This document shows positions 11,592-23,684 of a stretch of DNA of 64,000 bases, piece by piece. Every line of letters starts with the position of its first letter. The stretch's first letter is position 1. The notes under the pieces were generated by a model, which worked only from the letters and a program-made list of their open reading frames with translations, was not told the origin of the DNA and did not search any database. The position numbers and the translations under genes are program-made. This stretch comes from Luidia sarsii (lineage: Eukaryota; Echinodermata; Asteroidea; Paxillosida; Luidiidae): contig OX465102.1 of the NCBI GenBank assembly GCA_949987565.1, forward strand, positions 11,362,763 through 11,426,762, given 5' to 3'.

Positions 11592-14494
11592 ATGCCACAA
11601 CACATTGTGTGTGAATATCCACCACCTCTCACTCAAGCCTCATAGCATCAACAATGCCAGAAAAACCTGCAAGAAGTATGCCACAACTCATTGTGTGTGA
11701 ATATCCACCACCTCTCACTCAAGCCTCATAGCATCAACAATGCCAGAAAAACCTGCAAGAAGTATGCCACAACTCATTGTGTGTGAATATCCACCACCTC
11801 TCACTCAAGCCTCATAGCATCAACAATGCCAGAAAAACCTGCAAGAACTATGCCACAACTCATTGTGTGTGAATATCTACCACCTCTCACTCAAGCCTCA
11901 TAGCATCAACAATGGCAGAAAAACCTGCAAGAAGTATGCCACAACTCATTGTGTGTGAATATCCACCACCTCTCACTCAAGCCTCATAGCATCAACAATG
12001 CCAGAAAAACCTGCAAGAAGTATGCCACAACTCATTGTGTGTGAATATCCACCACCTCTCACTCAAGCCTCATAGCATCAACAATGCCAGAAAAACCTGC
12101 AAGAAGTATGCCACAACTGATTGTGTGTGAATATCCACCACCTCTCACTCAAGCCTCATAGCATCAACAATGCCAGAAAAACCTGCAAGAAGTATGCCAC
12201 AACTGATTGTGTGTGAATATCCACCACCTCTCACTCAAGCCTCATAGCGTCAACAATGCCAGAAAAACCTGCAAGAAGTATGCCACAACTCATTGTGTGT
12301 GAATATCCACCACCTCTCACTCAAGCCTCATAGCATCAACAATGCCAGAAAAACCTGCAAGAAGTATGCCACAACTCATTGTGTGTGAATATCCACCACC
12401 TCTCACTCAAGCCTCATAGCATCAACAATGCCAGAAAAACCTGCAAGAAGTATGCCACAACTCATTGTGTGTGAATATCCACCACCTCTCACTCAAGCCT
12501 CATAGCATCAACAATGCCAGAAAAACCTGCAAGAAGTATGCCACAACTCATTGTGTGTGAATATCCACCACCTCTCACTCAAGACTCATAGCATCAACAA
12601 TGCCAGAAAAACCTGCAAGAAGTATGCCACAACTCATTGTGTGTGAATATCCACCACCTCTCACTCAAGACTCATAGCATCAACAATGCCAGAAAAACCT
12701 GCAAGAAGTATGCCACAACTCATTGTGTGTGAATATCTACCACCTCTCACTCAAGACTCATAGCATCAACAATGCCAGAAAAACCTGCAAGAAGTATGCC
12801 ACAACTCATTGTGTGTGAATATCCACCACCTCTTACTCAAGACTCATAGCATCAACAATGCCAGAAAAACCTGCAAGAAGTATGCCACAACTCATTGTGT
12901 GTGAATATCCATCACCTCTCACTCAAGCCTCATAGCATCAACAATGCCAGAAAAAACCTGCAAGAAGTATGCCACAACTCATTGTGTGTGAATATCCACC
13001 ACCTCTCACTCAAGCCTCATAGCATCAACAATGCCAGAAAAAACCTGCAAGAAGTATGCCACAACTCATTGTGTGTGAATATCCATCACCTCTCACTCAA
13101 GCCTCATAGCATCAACAATGCCAGAAAAACCTGCAAGAAGTATGCCACAACTCATTGTGTGTGAATATCCATCACCTCTCACTCAAGCCTCATAGCATCA
13201 ACAATGCCAGAAAAAACCTGCAAGAAGTATGCCACAACTCATTGTGTGTGAATATCCATCACCTCTCACTCAAGCCTCATAGCATCAACAATGCCAGAAA
13301 AACCTGCAAGAAGTATGCCACAACTCATATTTGTGTGTGAATATCCACCACCTCTCACTCAAGACTCGTAGCATCAACAATGCCAGAAAAACCTGCAAGA
13401 AGTATGCCACAACTCATTGTGTGTGAATATCCATCACCTCTCACTCAAGCCTCATAGCATCAACAATGCCAGAAAAACCTGCAAGAAGTATGCCACAACT
13501 CATTATGTGTGAATATCCACCACCTCTCACCCAAGCCTCATAGCATCAACAATGCCAGAAAAACCTGCAAGAAGTATGCCACAACTCATTGTGTGTGAAT
13601 ATCCACCACCTCTCACTCAAGACTCATAGCATCAACAATGCCAGAAAAACCTGCAAGAAGTATGCCACAACTCATTGTGTGTGAATATCCACCACTCAAG
13701 CCTCATAGCATCAACAATGCCAGAAAAACCTAGCAAGAAGTATGCCACAACTCATTGTGTGTGAATATCCATCACCTCTCACTCAAGCCTCATAGCATCA
13801 ACAATGCCAGAAAAACCTGCAAGAAGTATGCCACAACTGATTGTGTGTGAATATCCACCACCTCTCACTCAAGACTCATAACATCAACAATGCCAGAAAA
13901 ACCTGCAAGAAGTATGCCACAACTCATTGTGTGTGAATATCCACCACCTCTCACCCAAGCCTCATAGCATCAACAATGCCAGAAAAACCTGCAAGAAGTA
14001 TGCCACAACTCATTGTGTGTGAATATCCACCACCTCTCACTCAAGACTCATAGCGTCAACAATGCCAGAAAAACCTGCAAGAAGTATGCCACAACTCATT
14101 GTGTGTGAATATCCACCACCTCTCACTCAAGACTCATAGCATCAACAATGCCAGAAAAACCTGCAAGAAGTATGCCACAACTGATTGTGTGTGAATATCC
14201 ACCACCTCTCACTCAAGCCTCATAGCATCAACAATGCCAGAAAAACCTGCAAGAAGTATGCCACAACTCATTGTGTGTGAATATCTACCACCTCTCACTC
14301 AAGCCTCATAGCATCAACAATGCCAGAAAAACCTAGCAAGAAGTATGCCACAACTCATTGTGTGTGAATATCCATCACCTCTCACTCAAGACTCATAGCA
14401 TCAACAATGCCAGAAAAACCTGCAAGAAGTATGCCACAACTCATTGTGTGTGAATATCCACCACCTCTCACTCAAGACTCATAGCGTCAACAAT
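11592..14494. repeat. 86-bp minisatellite, about 33-34 copies
   Basis: Units run GTGAATATCCACCACCTCTC through GCCACAACTCATTGT with very little divergence. Recurrent variants are CC/TC in the CACCACC region, GCC/GAC in CAAGCCTCA, and CTCATT/CTGATT. Several units are 87 bp because of an extra A in the CCAGAAAAAC run, near 12950, 13037 and 13210. A run of 87-bp units makes a 29-codon frame stay open from 12895 to 13164, which is an artefact of length. One unit near 13680 is internally deleted and two contain CTAGCAAG instead of CTGCAAG. Variants are interspersed, as expected from unequal exchange or gene conversion. Confidence 0.97.
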
Positions 14495-14701
14495 AATGAA
14501 GAGGAAAGGAAAAACTGTACTTCATCGGGACAGGGCAGGAAATGAGGTGGTTCTAGTTTTCCAGTTTAGAGAAGGTATCCACAACTGGACATCAGAGGTG
14601 ACAAATGATCAATGTGTAAATGAAATGGAAAATAACCAAAGCTGTTTACATGTACATGTAGCTTCTGCAGAAACAGATGTCAACACAGGTGATGATGAAT
14701 T

Positions 14702-15454
14702 TCCCTAGGCCATTTTATTGACAGTCATGGTACATGTATTAAACCAACAGAAGAAAAGGTGAAGGCAATTCAAAACTTCCCTGTCCCAACCTCCCTGCGA
14801 AAACTGCGAGAATTTCTTGGATTAATAAATTTCTACAGACGTTTTATTCCGCACTGCGCAAACATTCTACAACAATTTACTGATCTCCTTTCTTGCAAAC
14901 AAAAGAACAAAATCATTGAACTAATGGGCAAAGAATTAGCATCATTTGAGGAAGCTAAATCTGCCTTAGCTCAAAACACCTTATTGGTCCATCCAATTGT
15001 AGACGCTACCCTTTGTCTTATGGTAGACGCGTCAGATGCTGCAATTGGTGGAGTGCTAAATCAGTGTGTAGATGGTAATCTTAAGCCAATCTCATTTTTC
15101 TCCAAGCATTTAAAACCCGCGGAGACAAGATATAGTACCTTTGGTCGTGAGCTACTCACGATTTACTTGTCTGTACGCCATTTCCGGCACATTGTTGAAG
15201 GTCGCTATTTCTACATCTTAACTGATCATAAACCTTTAATTTATGCATTTAAGGCAAAGGCAGATCGTTACTCCCCTCGAGAAATCCGTCATTTAGATTT
15301 CATTTCTCAGTTTTGTACAGACATTCGCCATATTAAAGGTACAGATAATGTTGTAGCTGATGCTCTGTCAAGATATGATATAAATGCAGTTAACAGCGTT
15401 AATAATAACAAACTAGACCTTGAACAGTTAGCTGACAAGCAGAAGACAGACTAA
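14702..15454 (+). pseudogene. pol: Ty3/gypsy pol: RT C-terminal part and RNase H
   Basis: From 14708 the frame reads GHFIDSHGTCIKPTEEK, the end of the gypsy reverse transcriptase palm, followed by the thumb (LREFLGLINFYRRFIP). RNase H follows: VDASDAAIGGVL, the E of FGRELL, LTDHKPL and the D of VADALSRY are all present, so the RNase H active-site carboxylates look intact. The catalytic YxDD part of RT and everything upstream (gag, protease) are missing. The 86-bp minisatellite ends about 210 bp upstream. The frame stops just after the tether, whereas an intact pol would read through into integrase. I conclude this is a 5'-truncated relic. Confidence 0.9.
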
Positions 15455-16155
15455 GGAACTAATTAAGTTACGCGAGTCGTCTAGTCTTCATCTTGAAGAA
15501 TTCCCTATCCCATCATCCAAAAATACTATTACTTGTGATACATCCACTCGTCATCCACGTCCATATGTTACTCTTGAGTTTAGACATGATGTTTTTAACT
15601 CTACATAATCTTTCCCATCCAGGAATAAGAGCTACACAGCGACTGATAACACAGAGATTTGTCTGGCCATCAATTAACAAGGATGTCAGAATTTGGACTA
15701 GGCAATGTATACAATGCCAGCGTGCTAAAGTTCATCGCCATACAGTGACTCCTATAGGCACATTTGCAAATCCCGATGCTCGTTTTAGTCGCATACACAT
15801 TGACATTGTTGGCCCACTTCCACCATCAAATGGCTCAGTGTACTTACTTACTTGTATAGATAGATTTACTAGATGGCCTGAAGCAATACCTATCCCTAAC
15901 ATTACGGCTGAAACTGTTGCAAAAGCTTTAATTGAAATTTGGATTGCTAGATTTGGAGTACCCACAACAATAACTACTGATCGAGGTAGTCAATTCGAAT
16001 CAAATCTGTTTAATAAATTATCACAAATACTTGGTGTCAAGCACATTCGCACAACTGCCTACCACCCCATTGCAAATGGGTTAATTGAACGATTTCACCG
16101 TTCTTTAAAAGCAGCTCTAAAAGCACAAACTGATAGAAACAACTGGTCAGAATGA
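15455..16155 (+). pseudogene. pol: Ty3/gypsy pol: integrase zinc finger and core
   Basis: A linker ([20 protein letters not shown]) lies in a different frame from the RNase H part. A further shift near 15600 brings in LHNLSHPGI. The zinc-binding half-sites are HNLSHPG and CIQCQRAK. The catalytic core shows D of [10 protein letters not shown] of [10 protein letters not shown] and E of [11 protein letters not shown], so the DD35E triad is retained. The frame ends at NNWSE with a TGA at 16153. At least two frameshifts relative to RNase H make this non-functional as it stands, although it is well preserved. Confidence 0.9.
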
Positions 16156-16715
16156 ATGATACTACTCAGTGTCCGTTCAAGTATTAAAGTTGACTTAGGA
16201 TGTAGTACTGCAGAGCTTGTTTATGGATGCACTCTTCGATTACCGGTACCAGGTGAATTACTTGTAGAAAGCAAACATCTTAACAGTGTAGATCCATCTA
16301 GTTACATTGACCGCTTGAGACATTATATGTCAGAACTTCGACCCAAACCAACCAGACCTAACGAATCTCAAGGTCACATTCCTAAGGACTTATTAACTTG
16401 TTCACATGTTTTTTATACGCATTGATGCCGTCAAGAAGCCATTACAACCTCCTTACCATGGTCCATATCGTGTAATAGAAAGGAATGATAAATATTTTAA
16501 CGTCAAAATTAATGGCAAGAGCCAATCTATCAGCATGGACAGATTAAAAGTTGCTTATAATAATCCTGTTCCTGAAACAATGACTTCAGCACACTAGCAC
16601 AGCCTCCTAAAGTAAATATTTCTGATGATTCTAAAAAATAAAACAGAAAGAATCACTCGCTCTGGGAGGCATGTGCGATGGCCAAGCAGATATGTTCAAA
16701 CAATTGTGTGTAATA
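16156..16715 (+). pseudogene. pol: Ty3/gypsy pol: integrase C-terminal region
   Basis: Two overlapping frames continue the integrase. The first includes AELVYGCTLRLPVPGEL. The second has the GPY/F-type module PYHGPYRVIERNDKYFNV. After a TAG at 16595-16597, a further frame still encodes ITRSGRHVRWPSRYVQ near 16652-16700, the typical basic tail of gypsy pol. No chromodomain is seen. The stops and shifts show decay after insertion. Confidence 0.85.
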
Positions 16716-16808
16716 AATAATATTTGTGTGTGTGTTTGTCATGAATGAATTTATCTATTGTCGATCATTTTTGTATACACTGTATATACATGATCTAGGG
16801 GGAACTAA

Positions 16809-17134
16809 TGTAGGGAAATTCCTAAGACACCTGCCCAAGATTGGTAGTAACCACATTTAGATTAACTAGGCCAGTTGGCATTTGATACATTTAAATGCAG
16901 GCCCACTGTCCATTCATTGCCCATAACAATAGAACAATAGGAGGGCAAGAAACTCCACCCAGGAGCGCATAAAAAGCTCCACCACTAGTAATACTGGGCA
17001 CTCAGTACCAGAGCTACGCTACGGTGAAGACATTTGCGTGTCCAGAAACGGGGGTAAGAACTGGTTAGGTAGTGTTTGCTCCTTACAGTGACTACCCCCG
17101 TGGAAGGGCACACTGTTGTGTACTTGTTCTTACA
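16809..17134 (+). mobile_element. Probable 3' LTR of the gypsy element
   Basis: The purine-rich CTAGGGGGAA (16796-16805) could be the polypurine tract. About four bases later, TGTAGGGAAATTCC would open an LTR, and a CA at 17133-17134 would close it, giving about 326 bp. Inside are a TATA-like CATAAAAAG at about 16969 and TC-rich promoter-like sequence. No 5' LTR remains in the window to confirm the ends, so the boundaries are inferred from TG...CA and position only. Confidence 0.45.
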
Positions 17135-18120
17135 TTTAGTTCATTAGTTATCAAAACCCTAAAAATGAATACTGTCCCTCTGCAATGCTGCAATGCTGCA
17201 ATGCTAGTGATGCTGTGGATGAGCTCAAGTCAAAAATAACAAAGAAATTCCATGATGGCGATGCAACTATGTAAGGAGCATGAGGAATAGAAAGTGATGC
17301 ACACTTAGTCTCTAGTCTACATACATTTGGGAAATACTCTGGTTTGGCATAAGGGATTTCCTTTGTTCAGTCCTCATTGGAGTGTGTGACTTAAGTTTTA
17401 TTAGACTGGCACACTAGTCCATGAGTTAGTTTCAGTAGCAAAGTTACTTCTCATTGTATTAAGAATTCCATCTGCATATTGGTTTAGCAGAATATTGAGT
17501 TTCATGTCTGCTCTTCCTCTATTTTCCTGTCCTTAGTACTATATAACTTCACTTTTCCCAAGTTGTTTTATTGATCCTTAAGTTGCAATGCTGAGTGGAC
17601 TGATTCAAGTCTATGGTTTGCTGAGTCCCTAGTGATATGTTGGAGTCATTACACATCTGCTCTAGTTTTTCCTATTTTTCATTCACATGCCTTGTTGTGA
17701 TTTATTTAGGATTTTAACTTGACTATACGGTCAGAGGCAATTTGTGTTATTGAGTTAAATTTAAAACGCACTCAAAAAAATAATTCCAAATATAAATATT
17801 TGGATGATGGATATTATGGTGATGCCAAAACTGTTCAAGTCGTTAAACTGAATAAAAGACAACAAAATAAAGAAAATAGATTGCTTGAAACATGATGGGG
17901 AATTTAGTACTGTATGTTTAGACAGCACTTATGAATGCGGCTCCTTTGTAAAATTTTAAATATATATATATATAAAATATATCACTGAATGTTTTTTTGG
18001 TTTTTTTAATTGGATGTTAAAAAACCGCCTAAGGATTCTACATCGTGATATAATTGTTGGACCACTTTTATTTTGAAATTTGTTTTTCTGTTACATTACT
18101 CGTTACATTACTCTCCTTCG
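17135..18120. other. AT-rich spacer with short microsatellites
   Basis: Contains CTGCAATG repeated about three times near 17190 and a (TA)n run near 17961-17985. No gene is recognised. The right end grades into the Harbinger relic. Confidence 0.5.
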
Positions 18121-18124
18121 GGTA

Positions 18125-18800
18125 TTTGGTGATGATGACTGGATACGACACTTTCGGATGAGTTGAGCCACTTTCTGCTATCTATGTGAACAACTTCGTC
18201 CTGAAATAGAAAAGGCAGACACCCATCTTCGCAAGGCTGTAGGCGTGCGTAAAAGAATCGCCATTACTCTGTGGCGATTAGCTACAAATGTTGAGTACCG
18301 CAGCATAGCTCAGCTATTTGGGGTTGGAATATCAACAGTACGCAACATTGTACATCAAACATGTCAAGCAATCGTGTCAGTTTTGACTCACATTAATCCG
18401 CCTTCCAAAGGGTGAAGCCCTTCAACAAACAATTGATGGTTTTGAAACACGATAGGGATTCCCTCAGTGTGGTGGAGCGATTGATGGTACACACCTCCTA
18501 GTCCTGCCACAAGGATTCAAGACAGACTTTTACAATCGTAAAGGTTGGTTCTCAGTAGTTTTACAGGGCATGATTAACCACCAGTATCGCTTTATGAATG
18601 TCAACTTTGGTTTTCCAGGGAGTGTACATGATGCTCGTGTTTTTACAAACTCTAGCATTTTTCAGTTGGGAGAGGAGGGGCAATTTTTTCCGCCTACCAC
18701 TAGAATGATCGAGGGTGTTGAAGTACCCATCGTTATTTTAGCTGATTCTGCATATATCCACTACTTCCATGGGTTATGAAGCCATATGTTGATATTGGTG
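18125..18800 (+). pseudogene. PIF/Harbinger transposase relic
   Basis: The N-terminal helix-turn-helix region reads VGVRKRIAITLWRLAT, then SIAQLFGVGISTVRNIVH, as in HARBI1-like transposases. After stops near 18415-18450 the DDE core reads CGGAIDGTH (first D), then YNRKGWFSVVLQG, GSVHDARVFTNS (second D) and ILADSAY. One base shift later LLPWVMKPY continues it to about 18797. The third acidic residue region is missing, because the element is cut at the piggyBac fragment that follows. Stops, a frameshift and the truncation mark it as dead. No terminal repeats were found. Confidence 0.9.
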
Positions 18801-18804
18801 CACT

Positions 18805-19467
18805 TTATACCAGAGATATAAAGACGTTCAACTTCCGTTGCGTGCAGTGAGGGATGGCGATCTGCTATTTTTGTCGTGGTACATGTATGACAAACGGCAA
18901 GTGAACATTGTAACATCAGTCCACAACCAGTCAACATTCCAGAAAGACGTTTGTGTATGCGGACAACAGGAAGGCCGTAAAGTTGAAAAACCGGTGGCCA
19001 TCAAAAGTTATACTCGCTTCATGGGCAGGGTTGACAGAGCGGACCAAGGTATGTGGTATAACCTCAACCTCCACAAGACTCTAAAATGGTGGAAGAAAGT
19101 TTTTGTGTATCTACTGGAGGTTTCCTACGCCAACAGTTGGATTATTTGGAAATCTCTGCACCCGGAAACAGACAAAAGCCAGAGAAATTCCGATTTGCAG
19201 TGGTCCATGGTCCGTTGGAGGGACACGCTCGGCCAGACTCAAGAGTCAAGACCTGGAAGAAGATCTCTGGACCAGCCATCAAGACTAACCGAGCGGCATT
19301 TCCTGAAGCATATCACTGCAACAACAGCCGCCGGCCGCAAATCTCGACCAGACTGTGTCGTCTGTTCTAATCGCAGCATCAAGCGCCACCAGACGGAGTA
19401 TGCATGCATGGAGTGCGACTTGCCGATATGTCCCGCCCCGTGTGATTATTTCGAAACTATAACTTGA
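18805..19467 (+). pseudogene. piggyBac transposase, C-terminal part
   Basis: An open frame of over 200 codons covers the end of the DDE_Tnp_1_7 domain: DGDLLFLSWYMYDKR, the third catalytic Asp in GRVDRADQ, and KTLKWWKKVFVYLLEV. It ends with the C-terminal Cys/His zinc ribbon: CVVCSNRS, YACMECDLPICPAPC. Reading ends at a natural-looking stop after FETIT. The first two catalytic Asp regions are absent, so it is a 5'-truncated piece joined directly to the Harbinger relic. Its frame is undamaged over the retained part, which suggests a fairly young or PGBD4-like copy. Another piggyBac N-terminal part lies at 57.4-58.9 kb. Confidence 0.9.
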
Positions 19468-19985
19468 AGAAGACACATTGTATAAACATCCTGTTTGGAT
19501 GAAAATCTTGGAAAACCTGTCCTCAACATTATTTATTATTTTGCGTTTTCTTGTTCAAAACCTCATTCAATGCCAAAAATGCCCTTGAATCCCCCAACAA
19601 ACTTCCTCAACAAACTTCCTCAACTCTTAAAAGTTCAAATCATGTTTTTATCATAATATTTACCCCAAAAAGTTGCTGTTTGGAATGTTATATTGAATAT
19701 TTTGTGTACATGTAGATAGTCCTTCATCTTGAAAAATGCTTGTTAATGCATTTTCATGTATTATGTTTGTGTGCAATAATGAAGTACAGAGCCCAAATGA
19801 GATTATTTCGGTAAATACAGACATGATTTTCGAAACTATATACATGTAACTTGATGAAGAAACATTGTACAAACATGCTGTTTGGATGAACATCTTGGAA
19901 AACCTGTCCTAAACATTCTTTTTCTTTTGTGTTTTTTAGTGCAAAAGCCCCTTCAATGCCAAAAATGCCCTTGAATGCATGAAGG
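19447..19985. repeat. Imperfect direct duplication, about 150-bp copies
   Basis: The tail after the piggyBac stop (19447-19600: TTTCGAAACTATAACTTGA, CTGTTTGGATGAAAATCTTG) recurs at 19828-19980 with an inserted CATG-type motif and about 10 percent divergence. The copies share AATGCCAAAAATGCCCTTGA. It is possibly the 3' end of the piggyBac unit duplicated. Confidence 0.8.
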
Positions 19986-20182
19986 CATATTTTGTGTGTG
20001 TGCTTAGAAGTACTCCAGCGGGAAGGGAATACACAGTGCAGGGATATGTAGCATGTTAAGGGTTAAGAGAAAATAATGACACCGACATGAAAAACCTACC
20101 CAACCTTGCATGGGTGCCTGCTGCTGTACATGTACACTGTACATGTACAGGACTTAACTTGGTTCTTGGCCATTGGTTGGTT

Positions 20183-20530
20183 TGGTCATGGAACGTGTCA
20201 GTTGGATTTTGTTTTCATAGGATTATTTTGGTTAAACTAAGTTAGTCGGATCGCGTTTGGTTGAGTCATTTCATTTTCTTGGGGGAACTTTTTTTAAGTT
20301 GAATAAAGTAGCTAGTGATTTTTTTTTCTTCATGAAACAAGATAGCGAACGTTGCAATTTATTTTTTTCAGAATACCAGGCGTTTCTCCTTCTCCGATCG
20401 CTGGATGGTTTTTTACTTTTTATTTAGGCTGTTTGCTAGTTTTCCCCACATTGTGTAGGTTTTCTGGGTTACACGATGTTCAATCACGAGAGCAAACAGT
20501 GCGAGCTACGAACGTGCAGCATCCTGTAGT
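20183..20530 (+). repeat. Leader segment shared with the 29.9-kb unit
   Basis: Nearly identical to 29929-30278. It contains an acceptor-like TTTTTTTCAG followed by a frame reading FRIPGVSPSPIAGWFF and SREQTVRATNVQHP. In the other copies the frame continues after CATCCTGTAG into VEDKVNILQP, whereas here it meets a stop (TCTAAA context) and unrelated DNA. It looks like the 5' end of the repeated transcription unit described at 28.5-36.2 kb, positioned just upstream of the next gene's exons. Confidence 0.7.
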
Positions 20531-20757
20531 CTAAAGCCTGGAGGCTTTACAACCTTCATGATTAAAGTTTGTGGGAACTCTTAAGATGATGCTAGCTGTG
20601 ACTTTTTGTGGCTCTTAGTGATTTATTCCCCCCTCCTAAAAAAATCCCAGCCAAACCTGAACTCCACTAGTTTCCCAGTACAAAACATTTTGTAGTATAT
20701 TTTTCTTGTTTGTAAGTATCAATTGACATGTATAGTATTTTGTTTTAATTGTTTCAG

Positions 20758-20947
20758 GACTTACATACAAAGAGGTTTCTTCTGCCTTCTTCAAAGGCGA
20801 ACTGGACAATGAGATGCGTTCTATGAACCATCTTGAAATGTTTGGGTTAATGCATGTTGATGGTGATAGAGAGAGACTCCTTCAACAAGTTGAGGAGGAC
20901 GAAACCTTATCCTCACTATCAATGCAACCCTTTATGCCAAGCAAAAG
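20758..20947 (+). CDS. Candidate exon, unrecognised protein
   Basis: Flanked by ATTGTTTCAG and GTGAGTTT. The 190-nt exon is open in a frame reading LTYKEVSSAFFKGELDNEM, then FGLMHVDGDRERLLQQVEED. It is acidic and probably helical, and no family is recognised. Its phase does not join directly to the exon at 23685, so an intervening exon must be missing or unrecognised if they belong together. Confidence 0.5.
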
Positions 20948-21345
20948 GTGAGTTTATTTTCCTTTTTTTCATCTTTTTAGAATCCTGCAGAATCCTATTT
21001 GCCTTTTGCAGGATTCTGCAGGATTCAGGGCACATGAGAGTTGAAACATCCAGGAGGGAAATGACTAACACCATGCAGCTTTCTGATAATCCTTCTTTTG
21101 TGTTCACTCCTTCACACTTCTCTCTTTGATCTTTCCCCCTCTTCTCACTAATCCCTACCCTACTCCTTGCCCTTCCCTTTGATCTCACCCTACCAGCTTT
21201 ACTGTTTGTCCTTTGTTTCTCATCCGTGTCCTATTACTCTCTCCCCCCTTCCTTCGTGTACATGTGTCTGTATTGTCCTTGTCATTCTGCCTTTGAGAAA
21301 GGTCGTGCTAGGATCAAAATGTCAGGCCCACTAAATTTTAACATA

Positions 21346-23619
21346 CCGTAAATTCCCGCGTACAAGGCGCACCCGCGTATAAGGCGCACCCCCAACTTTC
21401 GACATCAGCCGACAGAAAAAAAAAGTTGCACGGCCAACTGGTAAAATATCGCCAACTCATGGGATCTTCTTCTGAGGTGCTTGTCAATTAGCCCCTGACC
21501 ATTTTCCCCCTAAAAGTCTGCCATTGTAGGCCGCGAAACTCTGCATTTTGTAACATAAGGTTTAGGACTTCGCCTATCGCTTTGATCATTCTTCCGAAGT
21601 TCGACTTTCCGGGTACTCAATAGCGAATGCGGCGCGTCGCGGCGCATCAAAGATAACACGGATAGTGTGGGCCGCGTCTGGCGGTCAACACAAAGCCACA
21701 CAGGACACTGATACGGTACCAAGTTTCCACGCAGCACCCACGACCCACTAAAGAAGGTCACGGAGTACCGTAAGTAGCACACGGAACATGGACTGTACCA
21801 TTCAGGTATGGCCGGGATGTTTTAGTAGGCCTGACGGCAAAAATATGTGAAAATAGATCCCCAGAAAAAAGTCTCAATAGCCTACGTACATGTTTTGTAA
21901 AGATGGATTTGTAAGCAGCCACCCTAAACGAGAATATTATCGGAGCTTATTATTGTATATACAGTGGTACCCCTCTCATGCCTAATGGAATAGTCCATGC
22001 TGTCAAGGAATCGAGATGTGGGCCGTGCCAAAAATTTATTGTCAAAAATGTGAAATTAACTTGAAAAACGATCCCGTACGTTCGTGGGCCTACCTGAAAA
22101 AATGAATAAAGAGTGCAACATTTTTGTGCTGTATCGTGTAGTAAGTAGTGCTCCTTTTGCTGTCTTAATTTTCTCCTTTCGGGGCCTGGTTAAAAGGCAC
22201 CCGTCATCGAACGCGCAAACTTTTGACAGCTCTAGGATTCTACTTTCACACGCAACCCAACCACGTGTTATTGCGCAATCTATATATCGTGCAACGTAAA
22301 TCACTCCCAACTACCGTTGGTACCCGTAGATTGGTACCGCTAGCGGTGTCCAAGATTCACTGGTACCCACAGACGAAAAGTTCGTTGACATGTCCTGCAC
22401 GTGCTGATGTGCACAGAATGCGCAATGTTTAGCTGGCAGTGCGCACGGTAGGTCAAGCTTCCGACACATCAATCTAGCGCGCTGTGCTAAGCTAAGGGCC
22501 GCGCTGGCGGCCGGCACTATTATAATATCCCGCATGACCGGGAGCTGAAGTGTTTCAGAAAGACATTTTCGGGGCAGCGTCTGAAAAAATAAAAAATAAA
22601 TAAAATCTCCGGAAATCGGAATGTCAACACCAATAGGCTGATACCGCTTCAGGGCAATTTCTTTTCTGATTGGCAAAACTCTGACTCGTGAATCTACATG
22701 TAAAATAATGGATTGACGTACGCAGCGCCCCGCGATTTTCTGAGCCTTCCCAAGGCGCAGGTAGACAACTTCATTGGTTTATTTTACTTTACTTTAAAAA
22801 GAGTTCCGGTCCGGACAGTTAAAATGTTCTTTCCCATTTTCAGTTCCCGTTCAGTTTTTTCTTAATTTTTTTTTTTTTAATTTAATAATGAAAAGAAGGG
22901 GAAAATTGTAATGAATGGCCTAACTTTCGATCTTAGCAGGACCTTCAACAGAGACTCAGATATAAAGTTGATAACTCCGACAGTTTGCCTTTCGTGTGGA
23001 AAGAAAGCTACTAGGAAGACAACACAGCGCAACAAAGGGGGGAACTAAATAACGCCCGTACGCGGTTGGTGTTCCACTCTGCTTGTCATTCGGCTTATAG
23101 GGGTGCTCACATCTACCCACAACACATCGTTAGTACCAAAAACAAACTGAGAGCAACTTAAATATGTATTGTTTCTCTGATACCACAATCCACGGTAAAA
23201 AGCTGGATTTTTCCAACTAAAAAATGACATGCAAAATATTCAGCTGCTGTATTGAGCACCCCTCCCATTCATAATGGAATAGTCCATGTCCACACACAGC
23301 TCGCCGCGGCGGGCCGCGGCGGGTCGCGGAGTGCCCTGTGTGTGCCGGGCCAGGGACTTCTCCATATTCATTCGACATTAACATAACAATAGCGGACTTT
23401 ACAGAGGGGATCTTTTAATGAGCAAGGGGACCGTCCGGGCGCCGCGCAGCGCCGCGATTTAATCCGGGAGGCGGGACGCGTCGCGCCGATAAAAATCTTT
23501 TGGACATGGTGCCTATAAACAAGACCGCCAGCGGGCTGTACCCGCGTATAAGGCGCACCCCCAACTTTGGGTTTTCATGTAGGTGAAAAAAAGTGCGCCT
23601 TATACGCGGGAATTTACGG
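21346..23619. mobile_element. 2.27-kb DNA transposon with 27-bp TIRs and TA target site
   Basis: The left end CCGTAAATTCCCGCGTACAA and the reverse complement of the right end agree over 27 bp with one mismatch. Each end is flanked outside by TA (21344-21345 and 23620-23621), as in Tc1/mariner/pogo insertions. A second GCGTATAAGGCGCACCC lies just inside the left end. At the right end, 23538-23619 folds on itself through the same motif. The interior contains GC-rich tracts (about 23300-23480) and a repeated phrase TAATGGAATAGTCCATG near 21983 and 23271, but no transposase. I conclude it is a non-autonomous element, sitting inside an intron of the surrounding gene. Confidence 0.85.
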
Positions 23620-23684
23620 TATTTATTTTTCTTGTATCCGTTTTTTATTTATATACCATGAATACCTTTCTTTACCCTTGCTAG

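Noticed and set aside
12895..13164. 89-codon open frame of 29-residue repeats
   Set aside because: It arises only because some units of the 86-bp satellite gained one A and became 87 bp. Neighbouring units break the frame at once.
18805..19467. Domesticated host piggyBac gene
   Set aside because: The frame is intact but lacks two catalytic regions and any start, and it abuts another dead transposon. Domestication cannot be argued from this piece alone.
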